The notes under the pieces were generated by a model. It saw only the letters and a list, made by a program, of their open reading frames with translations. It searched no databases and was not told the DNA's origin. 40,389 nt of DNA, from the NCBI GenBank assembly GCA_027486005.1, contig JAIXPZ010000043.1, forward strand, positions 1-40,389, in the 5' to 3' direction. Every line of letters begins with the position of its first letter. Within the stretch, counting starts at the first letter, position 1. This DNA is from Legionellales bacterium. GTDB taxonomy: Bacteria > Pseudomonadota > Gammaproteobacteria > JAGOUN01. The position numbers were made by a program, and so were the translations under genes. Positions 1 through 8,927 of the stretch are shown one piece after another.

Positions 1-2
1 AA

Positions 3-101
3 GCTATTTTGATTGGCTTTCAGTCTATGCAGCCTCTTATTAATTGCTTAAAATCGTCGCCGCCAATTCAAAACCTTACGCAAAAGGAGGTTTTAGCATG
101 A
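3..101 (+). CDS. 3' end of an unidentified gene cut by the left window edge
   Basis: An open frame of 32 codons runs in from the window edge and ends at a TGA that overlaps the next ATG (ATGA, 98-101). The last residues read KEVLA, and the codons for them carry a strong Shine-Dalgarno sequence (AAAGGAGG, 83-90). Translational coupling to the next small frame is therefore plausible. The fragment is too short to name and could be a chance frame. Confidence 0.3.
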   Translation, partial: AILIGFQSMQPLINCLKSSPPIQNLTQKEVLA

Positions 102-175
102 TTTTGTCCCCTACAAAGAGTCAATTATTGATCAAAGCAGCGGTTTTATCGATTATAAAATGTACGATAAGATAA
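98..175 (+). other. 25-codon frame with a perfect Shine-Dalgarno, possible gene remnant
   Basis: ATG at 98 lies 7 nt after AAAGGAGG and opens a 25-residue frame (starting MILSPTKSQ) that stops at TAA 173-175. Such a good ribosome site before so short a frame suggests either a leader peptide or the 5' stump of a gene whose rest was lost. The palindromic repeat beginning at 201 may mark the break. No function can be assigned. The rest of 1-340 holds only this frame, the preceding gene tail and the repeat. Confidence 0.2.
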
Positions 176-200
176 AAAAATGGTTATTTCTATAATAGAT

Positions 201-322
201 CTCTTTCCAAACCCTGGTTGTCGTCATGGCGAGTACTCGAAACCATCCATCTTTTTTTAAAATTAAGATGGATGGCCACGCTATGCTCGCAATGACGCCC
301 CTTACGGGACGTTTGGAAAGAG
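201..322. repeat. 122-bp nested palindromic repeat (MITE/REP-like)
   Basis: The outer 12-bp arms CTCTTTCCAAAC (201-212) and GTTTGGAAAGAG (311-322) are perfect inverted repeats. Inner arms around CGTCAT(G/T)GCGAG (222-233 and 286-297) have one mismatch, and the central CCATCCATCTT / AAGATGGATGG (243-253 and 265-275) is perfect. The GTCATTGCGAGC-type motif inside resembles dispersed palindromic elements known from many intracellular proteobacteria. The element ends 18 bp before the stop codon of the minus-strand coiled-coil gene, so it could also act as that operon's 3' hairpin. Confidence 0.75.
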
Positions 323-340
323 CTCTAATAAATCAACACC

Positions 341-1063
341 TTATCTGTAACTTTCGCTTGGGTGTAGATTCATACTCCGCTTCTCTGAAGAACCCTGACC
401 CACCGTGCTACTCTGCTGAGGCTGATAAAAAGCAGAAGGCCTTGTCGAATCTTTTGATGTATAAACTCCGCTATCCAATGCTTTTAATTGAGCTCTAATA
501 CTTTTTACAGGCGATTGCAATAATGGCGATTCGAACAAAGTGGTGCCTCTCACAGGTTTCTGTAAATTACGGGATAAGGCCGTAAGTTGGCGCTCAGCAT
601 CTTGCACCCGCTGAGTTAACTCATGGGTATTCTGAGAAAAGTCTGAAGTGATCCTAGTAGCCGTCTCTTTTTCTTTCTGCTTCACTGAGTACTGCATTTG
701 CGCATTTTGGTGTGTTTTTTGCAAATCTCTTAGATAAGAATCAAGGCGGGTACTTTCATTGTCTAACTCTTTAAGAATGCATTGCAATTTTTTTCTGGTG
801 TTTTGCCCTTGATTGTTTGCCCTATGTAAATCTTCTGAAGCTCTTTCAGAACCATTTCTATCCAAGTCTTCTATAGCTGCTCTTAACTGCTCTATTTCAG
901 CAGAAATACTGGCATCAGAATCTTTAAGCTGCTTTATTGTATTAACGCCACTCTCTAATTGCCGTGATCTCTTCTCTAATTTAGAAGTTTTTTCTGCAAT
1001 TTTCTTTCTTAACTCGTCTTTTGGTTTATATTTCCTTTCAATATATTCTTGTAATGACTTCAT
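341..1063 (-). CDS. coiled-coil protein, second gene of the VCA-protein operon
   Basis: The product has 240 residues. About residues 15-168 are heptad-rich, charged coiled coil; residues 170-240 are a Ser/Gln/Pro-rich, probably disordered tail. There is no signal peptide or membrane segment. The ATG at 1063 overlaps the stop of the upstream gene as TAATG, with GGAG about 9 nt before it, so translation is probably coupled. A TTG at 1078 in the same frame is a less likely start. I do not recognise a family. Because it is coupled to the WASP-like gene, it may be a binding partner, chaperone or co-secreted protein; that is inference only. Confidence 0.75.
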   Translation of the reverse strand: MKSLQEYIERKYKPKDELRKKIAEKTSKLEKRSRQLESGVNTIKQLKDSDASISAEIEQLRAAIEDLDRNGSERASEDLHRANNQGQNTRKKLQCILKELDNESTRLDSYLRDLQKTHQNAQMQYSVKQKEKETATRITSDFSQNTHELTQRVQDAERQLTALSRNLQKPVRGTTLFESPLLQSPVKSIRAQLKALDSGVYTSKDSTRPSAFYQPQQSSTVGQGSSEKRSMNLHPSESYR

Positions 1064-2928
1064 TATGAATTGCTCCAACCACTATTAGTACTAGTAACAC
1101 TATCATCATCACTTATAATCAGCCTTCTGTCATTCATCATTTGACTTAAAATATCTCCTACCTGAGCAGGCGGCTTTTTTACTAAGACTCTTTCGCTTGC
1201 ATTTTTGAGAGCAAAGCCTGCAGGATTCATTATTTCAGTAAATAAACTTAGCCTGTGATCCGAAAGTGCTGTACTCACATTTTTTGGTGGAGGTGGTGGT
1301 GGCTGTGAGCCTCGCTGACTATTACGCGGAGGAGGTGGAGCTGGCTTCCAAGATGGAGATTGTATCAGTGTAGAGGACTGAGAGGATGCGCTGTGTGAAG
1401 CTTTTTTCTCTAATTTAGCCTGCACGCGCTGGATCACTGGAGAATTTTTTATAGCTGACAGGTTTCCGTCTGTATGTAACGAGCCTCGACTCTGTGTGCG
1501 CGTCGGATTGAATGCTCCTGGGCTGTTGCTTTCTACAACATCACCCATTTTTGCCTTAGGATAGGGAGGTGGTGATGGCTGAACACTTGGCTGACCACAA
1601 CGCGGCGGAGGCGGTGGTGTAGCAGGTCGAATTGGTTTTTTTCGGCTAGAAACACTCGGTGACGATGCTGCGGGCGTAGTCTGTATTACATGCGACGGGG
1701 TAATCCCTCTCACATTTCCACTAAAACTGTCAACGGATTCAGAACGAAGTGATCTATCACTGTGATTTTTTTTAGGCGTTAGATAATTAGTATCTTCATC
1801 ATACGGAGACGTCATAAGATCATCACTTTTTTCTAATCTCTGCATTAATTCTACACGAAGAGCGTCTATTTCTTTAGCCAACCAAAGGGTGATGTCAGAG
1901 GATTTATCATACTGTTGTTTTTCATATTCATAAGCAATTTTCTGATGATGTTCTGCTTGTTCTAATTCATTAAAATCACTTTCTATCACTCTCAAACGAG
2001 ATTCTAACCGTAAAATTTCATCTTGAGTTTCGCCATTTTTAGCTCGTTTCTCGGCAATCTTTTCTTCCAGTTTTTTTATTTCTTCAGCTTCCTCATCAAC
2101 CAATCTTCTTCCTATATGATTTTCTTTTCTTAATTCCTTATGCTGCGAGGAATGTCTCATGTTTTTTTCAGAAAGCTCTCTCTTTAATTGAAAAAGTTCC
2201 GCCCTTTTTCTATCTATAATTGCGCTTAAATGCAGCAATTCGGATTGATAATGGCTTTCTTTTGCAGTCACTTCTTCTCTTAATTTCGCCAAATCTTCTT
2301 GCTGATGGTTTAAAGAAATATACCGTTTATCAAGAAAAGTATTAATTGTGGCAAGAAGCTTTTCTTCAGAAACATCAAAATTGTACGTAGCCTTATAACG
2401 GTCAGGTTGACGCAACGCTGGCACAGAAGATTCTTTGCTAACACTTATTTTTTTAAGATGTTTACTGATAACATTAAGATAACTATGATTATCTTCTTCC
2501 AAAGACTTTATTATTGCCTTCTGAAAAAAGGGACGCAACGTGAAATTAGAATCCGGATCTACAAAAATATACCATGGACTCACCAAGAGTCTATCATTTT
2601 TATCATTCGTAATCCTAACGGGAATAAGTTCATCAGGTAATGAATTTAATATAGAATAGAAAGACGTATGCGCATTTATAAGATATTCATCGGCAATCAA
2701 CGCTTCTAAAACCAACCATAGATCAGCAAGCATCACGGTGGTTTGTTTGCCTCGAAGTTTAAACGTTGGAATAAAATCTGTATAGCTTTGGGGATACTGT
2801 GGAAATTGATAGCGCGATTGCTCTGAAGCCATCAGCTCGGCCTGACCGGATGCAGAATCAATAAAACTAGACCTAGAAAAAATACTAGACCTGTCCGTAA
2901 GTTCAGAGGTGCTTTGGCGTCTAAACAT
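1063..2928 (-). CDS. candidate actin-nucleation-promoting effector with a WASP-like VCA C-terminus
   Basis: The product has 621 residues and no signal peptide or membrane segment. Residues 45-200 form an unrecognised globular region, and 205-365 are coiled coil. Residues 432-458 and 527-549 are proline-rich (ATPPPPPR, APPPPR, a run of six prolines before KN), the kind of sequence that binds profilin or SH3 domains. Residues 558-576 resemble a WH2 actin-binding motif (R..LF..I....G..LKN), with a two-residue insertion. Residues 590-607 (VGDILSQMM..RR..I..SDD) align with the WASP central helix (VGALMEVMQKR...I..SDE). The tail is mildly acidic and has a Trp at 618, as in Arp2/3-binding A segments. 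This order matches the VCA of N-WASP and Rickettsia RickA. Secretion route and activity are inferred; the N-terminus is unlike known activators. It lies 112 bp downstream of mnmG. Confidence 0.7.
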   Translation of the reverse strand: MFRRQSTSELTDRSSIFSRSSFIDSASGQAELMASEQSRYQFPQYPQSYTDFIPTFKLRGKQTTVMLADLWLVLEALIADEYLINAHTSFYSILNSLPDELIPVRITNDKNDRLLVSPWYIFVDPDSNFTLRPFFQKAIIKSLEEDNHSYLNVISKHLKKISVSKESSVPALRQPDRYKATYNFDVSEEKLLATINTFLDKRYISLNHQQEDLAKLREEVTAKESHYQSELLHLSAIIDRKRAELFQLKRELSEKNMRHSSQHKELRKENHIGRRLVDEEAEEIKKLEEKIAEKRAKNGETQDEILRLESRLRVIESDFNELEQAEHHQKIAYEYEKQQYDKSSDITLWLAKEIDALRVELMQRLEKSDDLMTSPYDEDTNYLTPKKNHSDRSLRSESVDSFSGNVRGITPSHVIQTTPAASSPSVSSRKKPIRPATPPPPPRCGQPSVQPSPPPYPKAKMGDVVESNSPGAFNPTRTQSRGSLHTDGNLSAIKNSPVIQRVQAKLEKKASHSASSQSSTLIQSPSWKPAPPPPRNSQRGSQPPPPPPKNVSTALSDHRLSLFTEIMNPAGFALKNASERVLVKKPPAQVGDILSQMMNDRRLIISDDDSVTSTNSGWSNS

Positions 2929-3040
2929 AGAAAGTGTTCCAATTATTAGTTATTAGTATTTTTATGGTGTGAATAGTATCAATTTTTAATCGCTAATAAA
3001 AGAACAGTTTTTGATATTTATTTGTCCAGTCAATTGATGT

Positions 3041-4912
3041 CTAAGCTGTTTTCTTCAAATGGACCAATAATATGGAAATCGCCGCAGGGGTAATACCCGA
3101 AATTCGTGCCGCCATTCCTAGTGTATCCGGTTTTATGTTACTTAATTTTTGACGTACTTCATTAGATAATCCAAGCACTTGAGCATAATCTACATGAGCA
3201 GGAATTCTAAAATTTTCATAGCGTAATTGTTTATCAATTTCGGTTTGCTGCCGATCAATATAGCCCGCATACTTCACTTGTACTTCGATTTGCTCTGCGA
3301 CACGCTCATCTTCTACCCATGGGCCGAAAAGATCCATACTGCGTAATAATTGATACGTCACATTAGGGCGTTTTAATATATCTAACAATGAATATTCATG
3401 TTCTATTGCTTGCCCTAACAGAGCCTCAAGCGCAGCACCTTTTTCATTACCCGGTTGTGCCCATGTTGTTTTTAAACGTTGTGTTTCTTGCGCAACTGCA
3501 GCCATTTTTTTTTCAAAATGCTGCCAACGTTCATCAGAAATCAATCCTAACTCGCGTGCGACAGGTGTTAAGCGTTGATCAGCATTGTCTTCACGTAACG
3601 ACAAACGATATTCCGCGCGACTGGTAAACATTCGGTAAGGCTCTTGGGTACCTTGAGTAATTAAATCGTCAATCATCACGCCCATGTAAGCTTGATCGCG
3701 TCGTGGAGTCCAACCTTCTTTACCTTGCGCTAGCAATGCTGCATTCATTCCAGCGATTAAACCTTGTGCAGCAGCTTCTTCATAACCGGTGGTACCATTA
3801 ATTTGTCCGGCAAAAAACAAATTTTTAATGAATTTAGTTTCTAATGTGCCATGCAAATCTTGTGGATTAAAAAAATCATATTCAATCGCATAACCAGGAC
3901 GAGTGATATGCGCGTGTTCAAAACCAATAATAGAACGTACAAACGCGACTTGCGCATCAAAAGGTAAACTGGTTGAAATTCCATTGGGGTAAATCTCGAA
4001 AGTATTTAATCCTTCTGGCTCTACAAAAACTTGATGCTGATTTTTATCGGCAAAGCGCACCACTTTATCTTCAATCGATGGACAATAACGCGGACCAATG
4101 CCTTCAATTTTGCCAGAATACATGGCAGAACGATGCAAATGTTCACGAATAATGTCATGGGTGCGTTCTGTCGTATAAGTGATATGGCAATTTACTTGTT
4201 GCGGATGTTGTACCACATGACCTAAGTAAGAAAACACGGGGCACGGAGAATCGCCTGGCTGTTCACCCATCAGCGCATAATTCAAGCTACGCGAATCAAT
4301 CCGCGGTGGCGTTCCGGTTTTCAATCGACCCACACGAAAAGGTAATTCGCGCAAACGTGTCGCCAAGGCTATCGAAGGCGGATCTCCAGCACGACCGCCC
4401 GAATGTGTTTGATCACCGACGTGAATTTTACCCCCCAAAAAAGTCCCGACGGTTATCACCACACTTGTCGCATAAAACCGTAAGCCCATTTGGGTGACAA
4501 CGCCGACTACACTATCATTTTCAACAATTAAATCTTCGACAGCTTGTTGAAAAATACTGAGGCTTTCTTGACGCTCAAGAAAGTTGCGCACCGCGCGTTT
4601 GTAAAGTTCTCTATCGGCTTGTGCTCGTGTTGCCCTAACGGCAGGACCTTTGCTCGCATTTAAGGTGCGAAATTGAATCCCGGCCAAATCAGCCGCTTGC
4701 GCCATTACGCCGCCCATGGCATCGATTTCTTTGACCAAATGGCCTTTGCCAATCCCGCCAATCGCTGGATTACACGACATTTGCCCCAAGGTTTCAATAT
4801 TATGCGTCAATAATAAAGTTTCCGCGCCCATGCGCGCGGCGGCCATTGCAGCTTCAGTGCCTGCGTGACCACCCCCAACGACGATAACGTCATAACGCTT
4901 TTCTAGATTCAT
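3041..4912 (-). CDS. mnmG: MnmG, tRNA U34 carboxymethylaminomethyl-modification enzyme
   Basis: The product has 623 residues, close to the usual 620-630. It opens with the FAD-binding motif [12 protein letters not shown] (11-22), followed by the conserved [13 protein letters not shown] stretch (46-58) and the family signature [11 protein letters not shown]. With MnmE, whose gene lies at 33774-35138, it forms the heterotetramer that installs the cmnm5 group on wobble U34 of certain tRNAs, using 5,10-methylene-tetrahydrofolate and FAD. In many gammaproteobacteria mnmG sits beside oriC with rsmG. Here rsmG is not adjacent, and mnmG lies about 17.5 kb from the putative origin. Confidence 0.97.
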   Translation of the reverse strand: MNLEKRYDVIVVGGGHAGTEAAMAAARMGAETLLLTHNIETLGQMSCNPAIGGIGKGHLVKEIDAMGGVMAQAADLAGIQFRTLNASKGPAVRATRAQADRELYKRAVRNFLERQESLSIFQQAVEDLIVENDSVVGVVTQMGLRFYATSVVITVGTFLGGKIHVGDQTHSGGRAGDPPSIALATRLRELPFRVGRLKTGTPPRIDSRSLNYALMGEQPGDSPCPVFSYLGHVVQHPQQVNCHITYTTERTHDIIREHLHRSAMYSGKIEGIGPRYCPSIEDKVVRFADKNQHQVFVEPEGLNTFEIYPNGISTSLPFDAQVAFVRSIIGFEHAHITRPGYAIEYDFFNPQDLHGTLETKFIKNLFFAGQINGTTGYEEAAAQGLIAGMNAALLAQGKEGWTPRRDQAYMGVMIDDLITQGTQEPYRMFTSRAEYRLSLREDNADQRLTPVARELGLISDERWQHFEKKMAAVAQETQRLKTTWAQPGNEKGAALEALLGQAIEHEYSLLDILKRPNVTYQLLRSMDLFGPWVEDERVAEQIEVQVKYAGYIDRQQTEIDKQLRYENFRIPAHVDYAQVLGLSNEVRQKLSNIKPDTLGMAARISGITPAAISILLVHLKKTA

Positions 4913-4990
4913 GAACTAAAACTCTATCAAAATTGAGGGTGATTATATGGCTTGATCATTATTAGTTCAATAGACTTAGGCAGGGGTGAG

Positions 4991-6406
4991 TCATAACAGA
5001 TTTCCAAATGCGACAATATGTGAAAAGAAACCGCTCTCTTTTACTGTTTGGGTTACATCATTGACATGAATTAATACTGGACGAATTGAAAACCCTTTGG
5101 GAATTTTCAAGCGAGAAATTTTTTCTTGCACTTCTTTTACAACGTCAGCACCAATGGCATCTGTTGAAAATTTTATTTCACAAACATAGAGCGTGTTGAA
5201 AACTGTCTGAATCAAATAATCAATTTGACATCCTAATTGCAATTGAGTTTTTTTCTGAAAAAAAGGATTATCATAAACAATTTCTTCCGGGCGAATACCA
5301 AGCGCTGCGTCTAATAAACGAAAATTATTAATCACTAAGTTTTCGAACTGCAAACCCATAATAGCGTACCACGCAGGAGCAGCAAGCATCCGGCCTTTTT
5401 TGATACGTGCTTTATTGGGAAGAATATAACGTAAATAGAATCGCAAATAATTATCACAGAGCCGATAACGACTTAAAGCTGATAATTTTGCTGTTTTGAG
5501 ATGCCAAGTATAATCACGAGCGACATATCCCGTTTCTATTAAATCTTCTAAGTATGCACTTAACACGCCACTTTTTTGGTAATTCAGCATATTAGACAAG
5601 CTATTTAGATCAACACTACCATAAACAAGTTTCTCAACAATAGTTTGATAAATATGGCTACGTTTTGAAAAAAGATCTGAAAAAATACGATCAAATTCAT
5701 GAAACAAAATGCCTTCTGGATGAAACGCCCATTGGAGAATATTTTGTTCAGCAGTTAATTCAGGCCGAATTTCTTCAAGATAACGAGGTACGCCCCCCGT
5801 CACTGATAAAATTTTAAATTTTTCGTAAGCACTGACATGAGGAGATTGCTTGCCCCAAAATTTATCGCATACGGACAACGGCAACTCTTTGAGTGTCATT
5901 TCTAAAGAAATTCTTCCCATAAAGCCTGTGTGGCTTAAAATGTTCCTATCGATCCAAGCTGACATTGAGCCGCTGAGTAACAAAACTAAATTAGGATTTT
6001 TTTTAAAATGAAGATCCCAAGCTGTTTTAAGCTTGCCTAAGAACGTGGCATCTTTAGACCCCATCCAATTGATTTCATCTAATACAATCAAAATACGGCC
6101 TTTTTGGGTGACATTGGCTAAATGCCAAAATAAGTCTCCCCAATCGTCGGCCTTTAGGCCGCTGAGGCCTGCTTCTCGGGCAAGTTGTGCCGAAAAATCA
6201 CTCCGTTCAATAGTGGCTGTGGTATGTTCATTAGGAGGTAATCCTGCAAAAATGAGTGTTTTAGTGAAAAATCCACCAAATTCCTCCGCTAAACGACTTT
6301 TGCCAATTCTCCTTCGCCCCTTGAGAACCACTAAACTCGCCACTTTTTTCTTAAGTAACAACTTGAGCTGATCGAGTTCTTGGGCGCGGCCAATGAAGCT
6401 ACTCAT
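4991..6406 (-). CDS. AAA ATPase of the ATPase_2/DUF234 type with a nuclease-like C-terminus
   Basis: The product has 471 residues. Walker A is GRRRIGKS (30-37) and Walker B is ILIVLDEIN (104-112), within an archaeal-type ATPase_2 domain. The C-terminal part carries D396 and E410-I-K412, the spacing of a degenerate PD-(D/E)XK nuclease fold typical of DUF234 proteins. The cellular role of this family is unknown; genomic patterns suggest selfish or defence-like behaviour. It is a single gene with two dyad repeats directly upstream (6417-6504) that look like its own control region. Two related ATPases of the AAA_14/DUF4143 type occur at 30271 and 32071. Confidence 0.85.
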   Translation of the reverse strand: MSSFIGRAQELDQLKLLLKKKVASLVVLKGRRRIGKSRLAEEFGGFFTKTLIFAGLPPNEHTTATIERSDFSAQLAREAGLSGLKADDWGDLFWHLANVTQKGRILIVLDEINWMGSKDATFLGKLKTAWDLHFKKNPNLVLLLSGSMSAWIDRNILSHTGFMGRISLEMTLKELPLSVCDKFWGKQSPHVSAYEKFKILSVTGGVPRYLEEIRPELTAEQNILQWAFHPEGILFHEFDRIFSDLFSKRSHIYQTIVEKLVYGSVDLNSLSNMLNYQKSGVLSAYLEDLIETGYVARDYTWHLKTAKLSALSRYRLCDNYLRFYLRYILPNKARIKKGRMLAAPAWYAIMGLQFENLVINNFRLLDAALGIRPEEIVYDNPFFQKKTQLQLGCQIDYLIQTVFNTLYVCEIKFSTDAIGADVVKEVQEKISRLKIPKGFSIRPVLIHVNDVTQTVKESGFFSHIVAFGNLL

Positions 6407-6416
6407 CGAAAAACCT

Positions 6417-6504
6417 CATCACAAAATAAATAAACGTTAATTTCGTGATGAGTAATTTAGCTATATTTCACATCACAAAATCATCATAATCGATTTTCGT
6501 GATG
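6417..6504. promoter_or_regulatory. double dyad upstream of the DUF234 ATPase
   Basis: CATCACAAAA occurs at 6417-6426 and 6471-6480. Its near-complement TTTCGTGATG occurs at 6441-6450 and 6495-6504. Each pair is offset by 24 bp, and the two pairs repeat exactly 54 bp apart, about five helical turns. The block begins 11 bp before the ATPase start codon. This fits a cooperative operator for autoregulation, or paired hairpins in the leader. Confidence 0.6.
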
Positions 6505-6540
6505 TACGCAATGCGTTGATTCATGAGCTCAGCAAGCTCT

Positions 6541-7566
6541 TTACGCTTCCCAATCTAAAATCACTTTCCCCGCTTCTCCAGATAACATTACATCAAAGCC
6601 TTTCTGGAAATCATCCACTTTAAAATGATGCGTGATCACCGGCGCAATGTTCAAACCGCTTTGTAACATCGCGGCCATTTTGTACCAAGTTTCAAAAATA
6701 CGTCGGCCGTATAATCCTTTGATGGTGAGTGTTTTGAAAACCACATCACCCCAATTAATTGCATAAGGTTGTGATGGAATTCCCATAAAAGAAATTTTTC
6801 CGCCATAATTCATCGCACTAATCATGTCAGCAAAGGCATGCGGTGAACCGGACAATTCAATCCCCACATCAAAGCCTTCTTGCATCCCTAATGCTTGCAT
6901 CACTAATTGAAGTGATTTTTCTTGAGAATTAACGGCATACAATCCCATTTTTCTCGCTAAATTTAAGCGATATTCATTCACATCGGTAATCACGACATGA
7001 CGTGCGCCTGAAAATTTACAAATCGCGGCAGCCATTAATCCTACAGGACCCGCGCCGGTGACCAGAACATCTTCCCCGACTAAATCATTTTCTAAGGCGG
7101 CATAAGTTGCATTGCCGAAAGGATCAAAAATAGCTGCGCAATCATCTGAGATTTCTGTAGGAACTTTAAAAACATTGCTTTCTTGCAAAGCAAAATATTC
7201 TGCAAATACTCCCGGAACATGATAACCAACACCACGTGTATGCCGACATAAATGTCGATTGCCCGCACGACAATTACGACATTTGCCGCAGGTTAAATGA
7301 CCTTCACCTGACACGCGATCGCCGACTTTAAAATGTTGCACATCTTCGCCAACTTCAACAATTTCTCCCACAAATTCATGACCAGTACGTAACGGCACTG
7401 GAACCGTTGCTTTTGCCCAATCGTCCCATTTATAAATATGAAGATCGGTGCCGCAAATTGCGGTTTTTTTTATTTTGATTAACACTTCATTGCGTTTGGG
7501 GATTGGTTTAGCTTCCGTTGACATCCATAAACCAGGTTCTGCTTTTAATTTTGCTAATACTTTCAT
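6541..7566 (-). CDS. tdh: L-threonine 3-dehydrogenase
   Basis: The product has 341 residues, the family's normal length. It is a zinc alcohol-dehydrogenase-type enzyme that oxidises L-threonine to 2-amino-3-ketobutyrate with NAD+. Catalytic zinc ligands C38, H63 and E64 are present (ICGTD, TGHEF), as are the structural zinc cysteines C93, C96, C99 and C107. The Rossmann motif [12 protein letters not shown] is intact. Its ATG overlaps the stop of kbl by 4 bp (ATGA), so the two genes form the standard kbl-tdh threonine degradation operon. Confidence 0.97.
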   Translation of the reverse strand: MKVLAKLKAEPGLWMSTEAKPIPKRNEVLIKIKKTAICGTDLHIYKWDDWAKATVPVPLRTGHEFVGEIVEVGEDVQHFKVGDRVSGEGHLTCGKCRNCRAGNRHLCRHTRGVGYHVPGVFAEYFALQESNVFKVPTEISDDCAAIFDPFGNATYAALENDLVGEDVLVTGAGPVGLMAAAICKFSGARHVVITDVNEYRLNLARKMGLYAVNSQEKSLQLVMQALGMQEGFDVGIELSGSPHAFADMISAMNYGGKISFMGIPSQPYAINWGDVVFKTLTIKGLYGRRIFETWYKMAAMLQSGLNIAPVITHHFKVDDFQKGFDVMLSGEAGKVILDWEA

Positions 7567-8762
7567 ACTATGGCTCCCACTTCTTTCCCTACGCGACCAA
7601 AAATTTCAATCGCTTTCGCAATTTGTTCTGATGTATGCGACGCACACATTTGTACTCGAATACGTGCTTTGCCCATAGGCACCACTGGATAAGAAAACCC
7701 AATCACGTAAATGCCTTCTTCTAACATACGTTTTGCCATGGCTGATGCTAATTTTGCATCGTTTAACATCACTGGAATAATCGGATGTTCACCAGGCACT
7801 AAATTAAATCCTAATTTTTGCATGCCTGCTCGAAATTGCTGACTATTCGCTTTTAATTGTTTTCGTAACTGCGCGCCTGCTGCTGAATCTAATATATCCA
7901 AAACATGTAGAGATGTTGCGGTAATCACCGGCGCTAAAGTATTGGAAAAAAGATAAGGACGTGAACGATTTCGTAACCATTCCACAATAGGCGCTCGTGC
8001 TGAAATATATCCACCGGATGCCCCACCCAACGCTTTACCTAATGTCCCCGTATAAATATCAATGCGATCTGCAACGCCGCAAAACTCTGGCGTACCGCGC
8101 CCATGCTCGCCCATAAATCCCACCGCATGAGAATCATCGACCATGACTAAGGCGTGATATTTATCGGCTAAATCACAAATCGCTTTTAAATTGGCGATGA
8201 TGCCATCCATAGAAAAAACACCATCGGTGGCGATCATAATAAAGCGTGCACCGGCAGCGGTGGCTTCTTTTAGTTTAGCTTCTAAATCTTGCATATCATT
8301 ATTTTCATAGCGAAATCGTTTTGCTTTGCATAAACGAATGCCATCAATAATCGATGCATGGTTCAGTGAATCACTGACAATCGCATCTTCTTCACTCAAT
8401 AAGGTTTCAAACAAACCGCCATTGGCATCAAAGCACGAAGAATATAAAATAGTATCTTCAGTACCTAAAAATGTAGCAATTTTCTTTTCGAGCTGTTTAT
8501 GAATGGTTTGCGTACCGCAAATAAATCGCACCGAAGCCATACCAAAACCATATTGATCTAAGGATTTTTTGGCTTGCTCAATTAAACTCGGGTGATCCGC
8601 CAATCCAAGATAATTATTGGCACAAAAATTGAGAACCTCTCTACCGCCATCGACTTTAATATGCGTATTTTGTGGCGATTGAATCGGATATTCAGTTTTA
8701 TATAAACCTGCGACTTTCAATTCAGCAATTTGGCTTTGTAAATGTGCCACAATGGGATGCAT
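7563..8762 (-). CDS. kbl: 2-amino-3-ketobutyrate CoA ligase (glycine C-acetyltransferase)
   Basis: The product has 399 residues and belongs to the alpha-oxoamine synthase family of PLP enzymes. The PLP lysine is K243 in [14 protein letters not shown], and the cofactor-binding D209 and H212 are in [10 protein letters not shown]. It splits the Tdh product with CoA into glycine and acetyl-CoA. It is the first gene of kbl-tdh; AAGGAA lies just upstream of the ATG. It is divergent from the MetQ-like gene. Confidence 0.97.
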   Translation of the reverse strand: MHPIVAHLQSQIAELKVAGLYKTEYPIQSPQNTHIKVDGGREVLNFCANNYLGLADHPSLIEQAKKSLDQYGFGMASVRFICGTQTIHKQLEKKIATFLGTEDTILYSSCFDANGGLFETLLSEEDAIVSDSLNHASIIDGIRLCKAKRFRYENNDMQDLEAKLKEATAAGARFIMIATDGVFSMDGIIANLKAICDLADKYHALVMVDDSHAVGFMGEHGRGTPEFCGVADRIDIYTGTLGKALGGASGGYISARAPIVEWLRNRSRPYLFSNTLAPVITATSLHVLDILDSAAGAQLRKQLKANSQQFRAGMQKLGFNLVPGEHPIIPVMLNDAKLASAMAKRMLEEGIYVIGFSYPVVPMGKARIRVQMCASHTSEQIAKAIEIFGRVGKEVGAIV

Positions 8763-8927
8763 GACGATTCCTTGTAGATAGATTACGGCTGATTCTAAGA
8801 GGATAGTGGATGGGATGCAAATTTAGATAATTTTGAGTAAGTGCTTGACACTTTTATTGCATATGTTTGCATTTCAGCCTCATTTGCGCTACCTTCCGTT
8901 CATCTTACTTATGGGCAGGGTTTGATC

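Noticed and set aside
226-498. Plus-strand frame of 90 codons
   Set aside because: It lies across the palindromic repeat and antisense to the end of the coiled-coil gene; no ribosome site.
1063-2928. TonB-like or autotransporter reading of the proline-rich protein
   Set aside because: There is no membrane anchor, signal peptide or beta-barrel; the prolines are followed by WH2-like and central-helix motifs instead.
8841-8927. Upstream extension of the MetQ-like gene
   Set aside because: It would place 29 residues before the signal peptide; the ATG at 8928 has a proper ribosome site.
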